Origin: Propionibacteriaceae bacterium
GTDB lineage: Bacteria; Actinomycetota; Actinomycetes; Propionibacteriales; Propionibacteriaceae
Assembly: GCA_003153855.1 (NCBI GenBank)
Contig: PMBM01000040.1
Span: 2,945-9,323, forward strand
DNA: 6,379 bases
Direction of reading: 5' to 3'
Shown here: positions 5,530-6,379 of the stretch, piece by piece
Position numbering within the stretch: the stretch's first letter is position 1
How the letters are laid out: each line of letters begins with the position of its first letter
The notes under the pieces: generated by a model
What the model was told of the DNA's origin: nothing
Database searches by the model: none
What the model saw: only the letters and a program-made list of their open reading frames with translations
Program-made: the position numbers and the translations under genes

Positions 5530-6379
5530 CGTTCCTCGAGACCGTACGGACGGCCTTCTCCGCCGTGATGTCCCGCAAGATGCGCTCCGCGCTCACGATG
5601 CTCGGGATCCTGATCGGCATCGCCTCGGTCATGCTGACCGTCGGCCTCGGCCAAGGGGCGCAGGAGTCGATCACCAACCAGATCAACAAGCTCGGGTCGA
5701 ACCTCATCATCGTGAACTCGGGCGCCAACTCCAGCCTGACCGTCTCCAACGCGGGTGGCGCGGCCAACAACAGGACCCGCTTCACGACGCCGCTGACCCT
5801 CAACGACGCAGCCGCGCTGGCCGACAAGGACACCTGCCCCGACATCCTCCACGTCGCCCCGGTGTCGACGACGACCACGACCGCGTACAACGGCACGAGC
5901 TCCGACTCGACCTCTGTGGTGGGCACCACCCCGGACTGGGCCGACGTCACCGCCCGGACCGTGACCTCCGGCAGGTTCTTCACCAACGTCGAGTCCAGCG
6001 CAGGGTCCCTCGTCGCCGTGATCGGCCAGACCACAGCGGACACGTTGTTCGGCAGCGGGACGTACGTGGTCGGCAGGACGATGACCCTCTCCGGTCAGTC
6101 GTTCACCGTCATCGGCGTCCTCAACACCGTGGGCACGACGCTCTCGGGCAACGGCGACGAGACGATCGTCATCCCCGCCGGCACGTACGCGCAGCGGTTC
6201 GCCACGACCACGAACATGAACACGGTGTCGACGATCCTCATGGAGGCCAAGGACAAGGACTCCTTGTCGGCCGCGATCCAGGAGGCGACGAACACCATGT
6301 ACGTGATGCACAACGTCACTCCCGCGGCACCGGACTTCACGGTCTCGAGCCAGCAGGCCCTCGTGGAGACGGTGGGCTC
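5526..6379 (+). CDS. MacB-type ABC transporter permease, N-terminal part (3' end outside window)
   Basis: Predicted membrane permease of the MacB class, 284 complete codons in view with no stop before the window edge. The ATG at 5526 overlaps the ATPase stop (ATGA), so translation is coupled. The N-terminal segment (residues 1-20, with SRKMRSALT) is followed by the first membrane helix (about 21-42, LGILIGIASVMLTVGLG), the family's usual opening. The rest is the extracytoplasmic MacB periplasmic-core domain. It carries GTTPDWADV (133-141), then TSGRFFT (147-153), VAVIGQTTADTLFG (163-176) and SFTVIGVL (192-199), all familiar MacB blocks. It is rich in Thr and Ser (75-135). The three C-terminal membrane helices expected of the family lie outside the window. 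Its partners are the ATPase and the adaptor upstream. The substrate, perhaps a lipid, peptide or antibiotic, cannot be told. Confidence 0.93.
   Translation, partial: MTFLETVRTAFSAVMSRKMRSALTMLGILIGIASVMLTVGLGQGAQESITNQINKLGSNLIIVNSGANSSLTVSNAGGAANNRTRFTTPLTLNDAAALADKDTCPDILHVAPVSTTTTTAYNGTSSDSTSVVGTTPDWADVTARTVTSGRFFTNVESSAGSLVAVIGQTTADTLFGSGTYVVGRTMTLSGQSFTVIGVLNTVGTTLSGNGDETIVIPAGTYAQRFATTTNMNTVSTILMEAKDKDSLSAAIQEATNTMYVMHNVTPAAPDFTVSSQQALVETVG

Noticed and set aside
5493..6311. 272-codon minus-strand ORF opposite the permease
   Set aside because: The + strand frame from 5526 is open to the window end and encodes clear MacB blocks. The minus frame is an antisense shadow rich in Arg, Gly and His.

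Overview
The window is GC-rich throughout, with codons strongly biased to G or C in the third position. Shine-Dalgarno-led genes are tightly packed and the gene families are of actinobacterial type. It most likely comes from the chromosome of a high-GC actinomycete. I cannot name the genus from the sequence alone.

Left block (1-2625, + strand): a three-gene acyl-CoA catabolism operon. It holds the C-terminal part of an acyl-CoA dehydrogenase (start lies off the left edge), a classical NAD(P)-dependent short-chain dehydrogenase, and a crotonase-fold protein. The enzymes look like a beta-oxidation-type route (alpha,beta-desaturation, hydroxyl/keto redox, hydration or isomerisation) acting on a CoA thioester that cannot be identified here. 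Two of the three lack textbook catalytic residues. The dehydrogenase has Gly where the MCAD-type base Glu sits, and the crotonase lacks both hydratase glutamates but keeps an isomerase-type Asp. A long, nearly perfect hairpin just after the crotonase stop ends this unit.

Middle (2626-3630): a small unrecognised + strand ORF whose start is ambiguous (GTG fused to the SD, or a well-spaced CTG). It converges on a minus-strand tatA/E-family gene. A 319-base divergent spacer (3312-3630) then separates tatA from the next operon. This spacer carries a candidate tatA -10 element, a perfect 10-bp palindrome, and a set of 11-base direct repeats in helical phase that look like a site for an OmpR/PhoP-type regulator.

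Right block (3631-6379, + strand): a MacAB-like tripartite export operon. It encodes a membrane-anchored periplasmic-adaptor-type (HlyD/MacA) protein with a Gly/Ala/Arg-rich tail, an MacB/LolD-type ABC ATPase, and a MacB-type permease running off the right edge. The genes are separated by 3 bases and then overlap by 4 (ATGA), which implies translational coupling. The permease is open to the window end and has no stop here.

I see no CRISPR array, insertion sequence, RNA gene or clear mobile-element boundary. The window is mostly ordinary chromosome. The most interesting points are the non-canonical active sites in the acyl-CoA block, the phased repeats before the export operon, and the small ORF with an apparent non-standard start.
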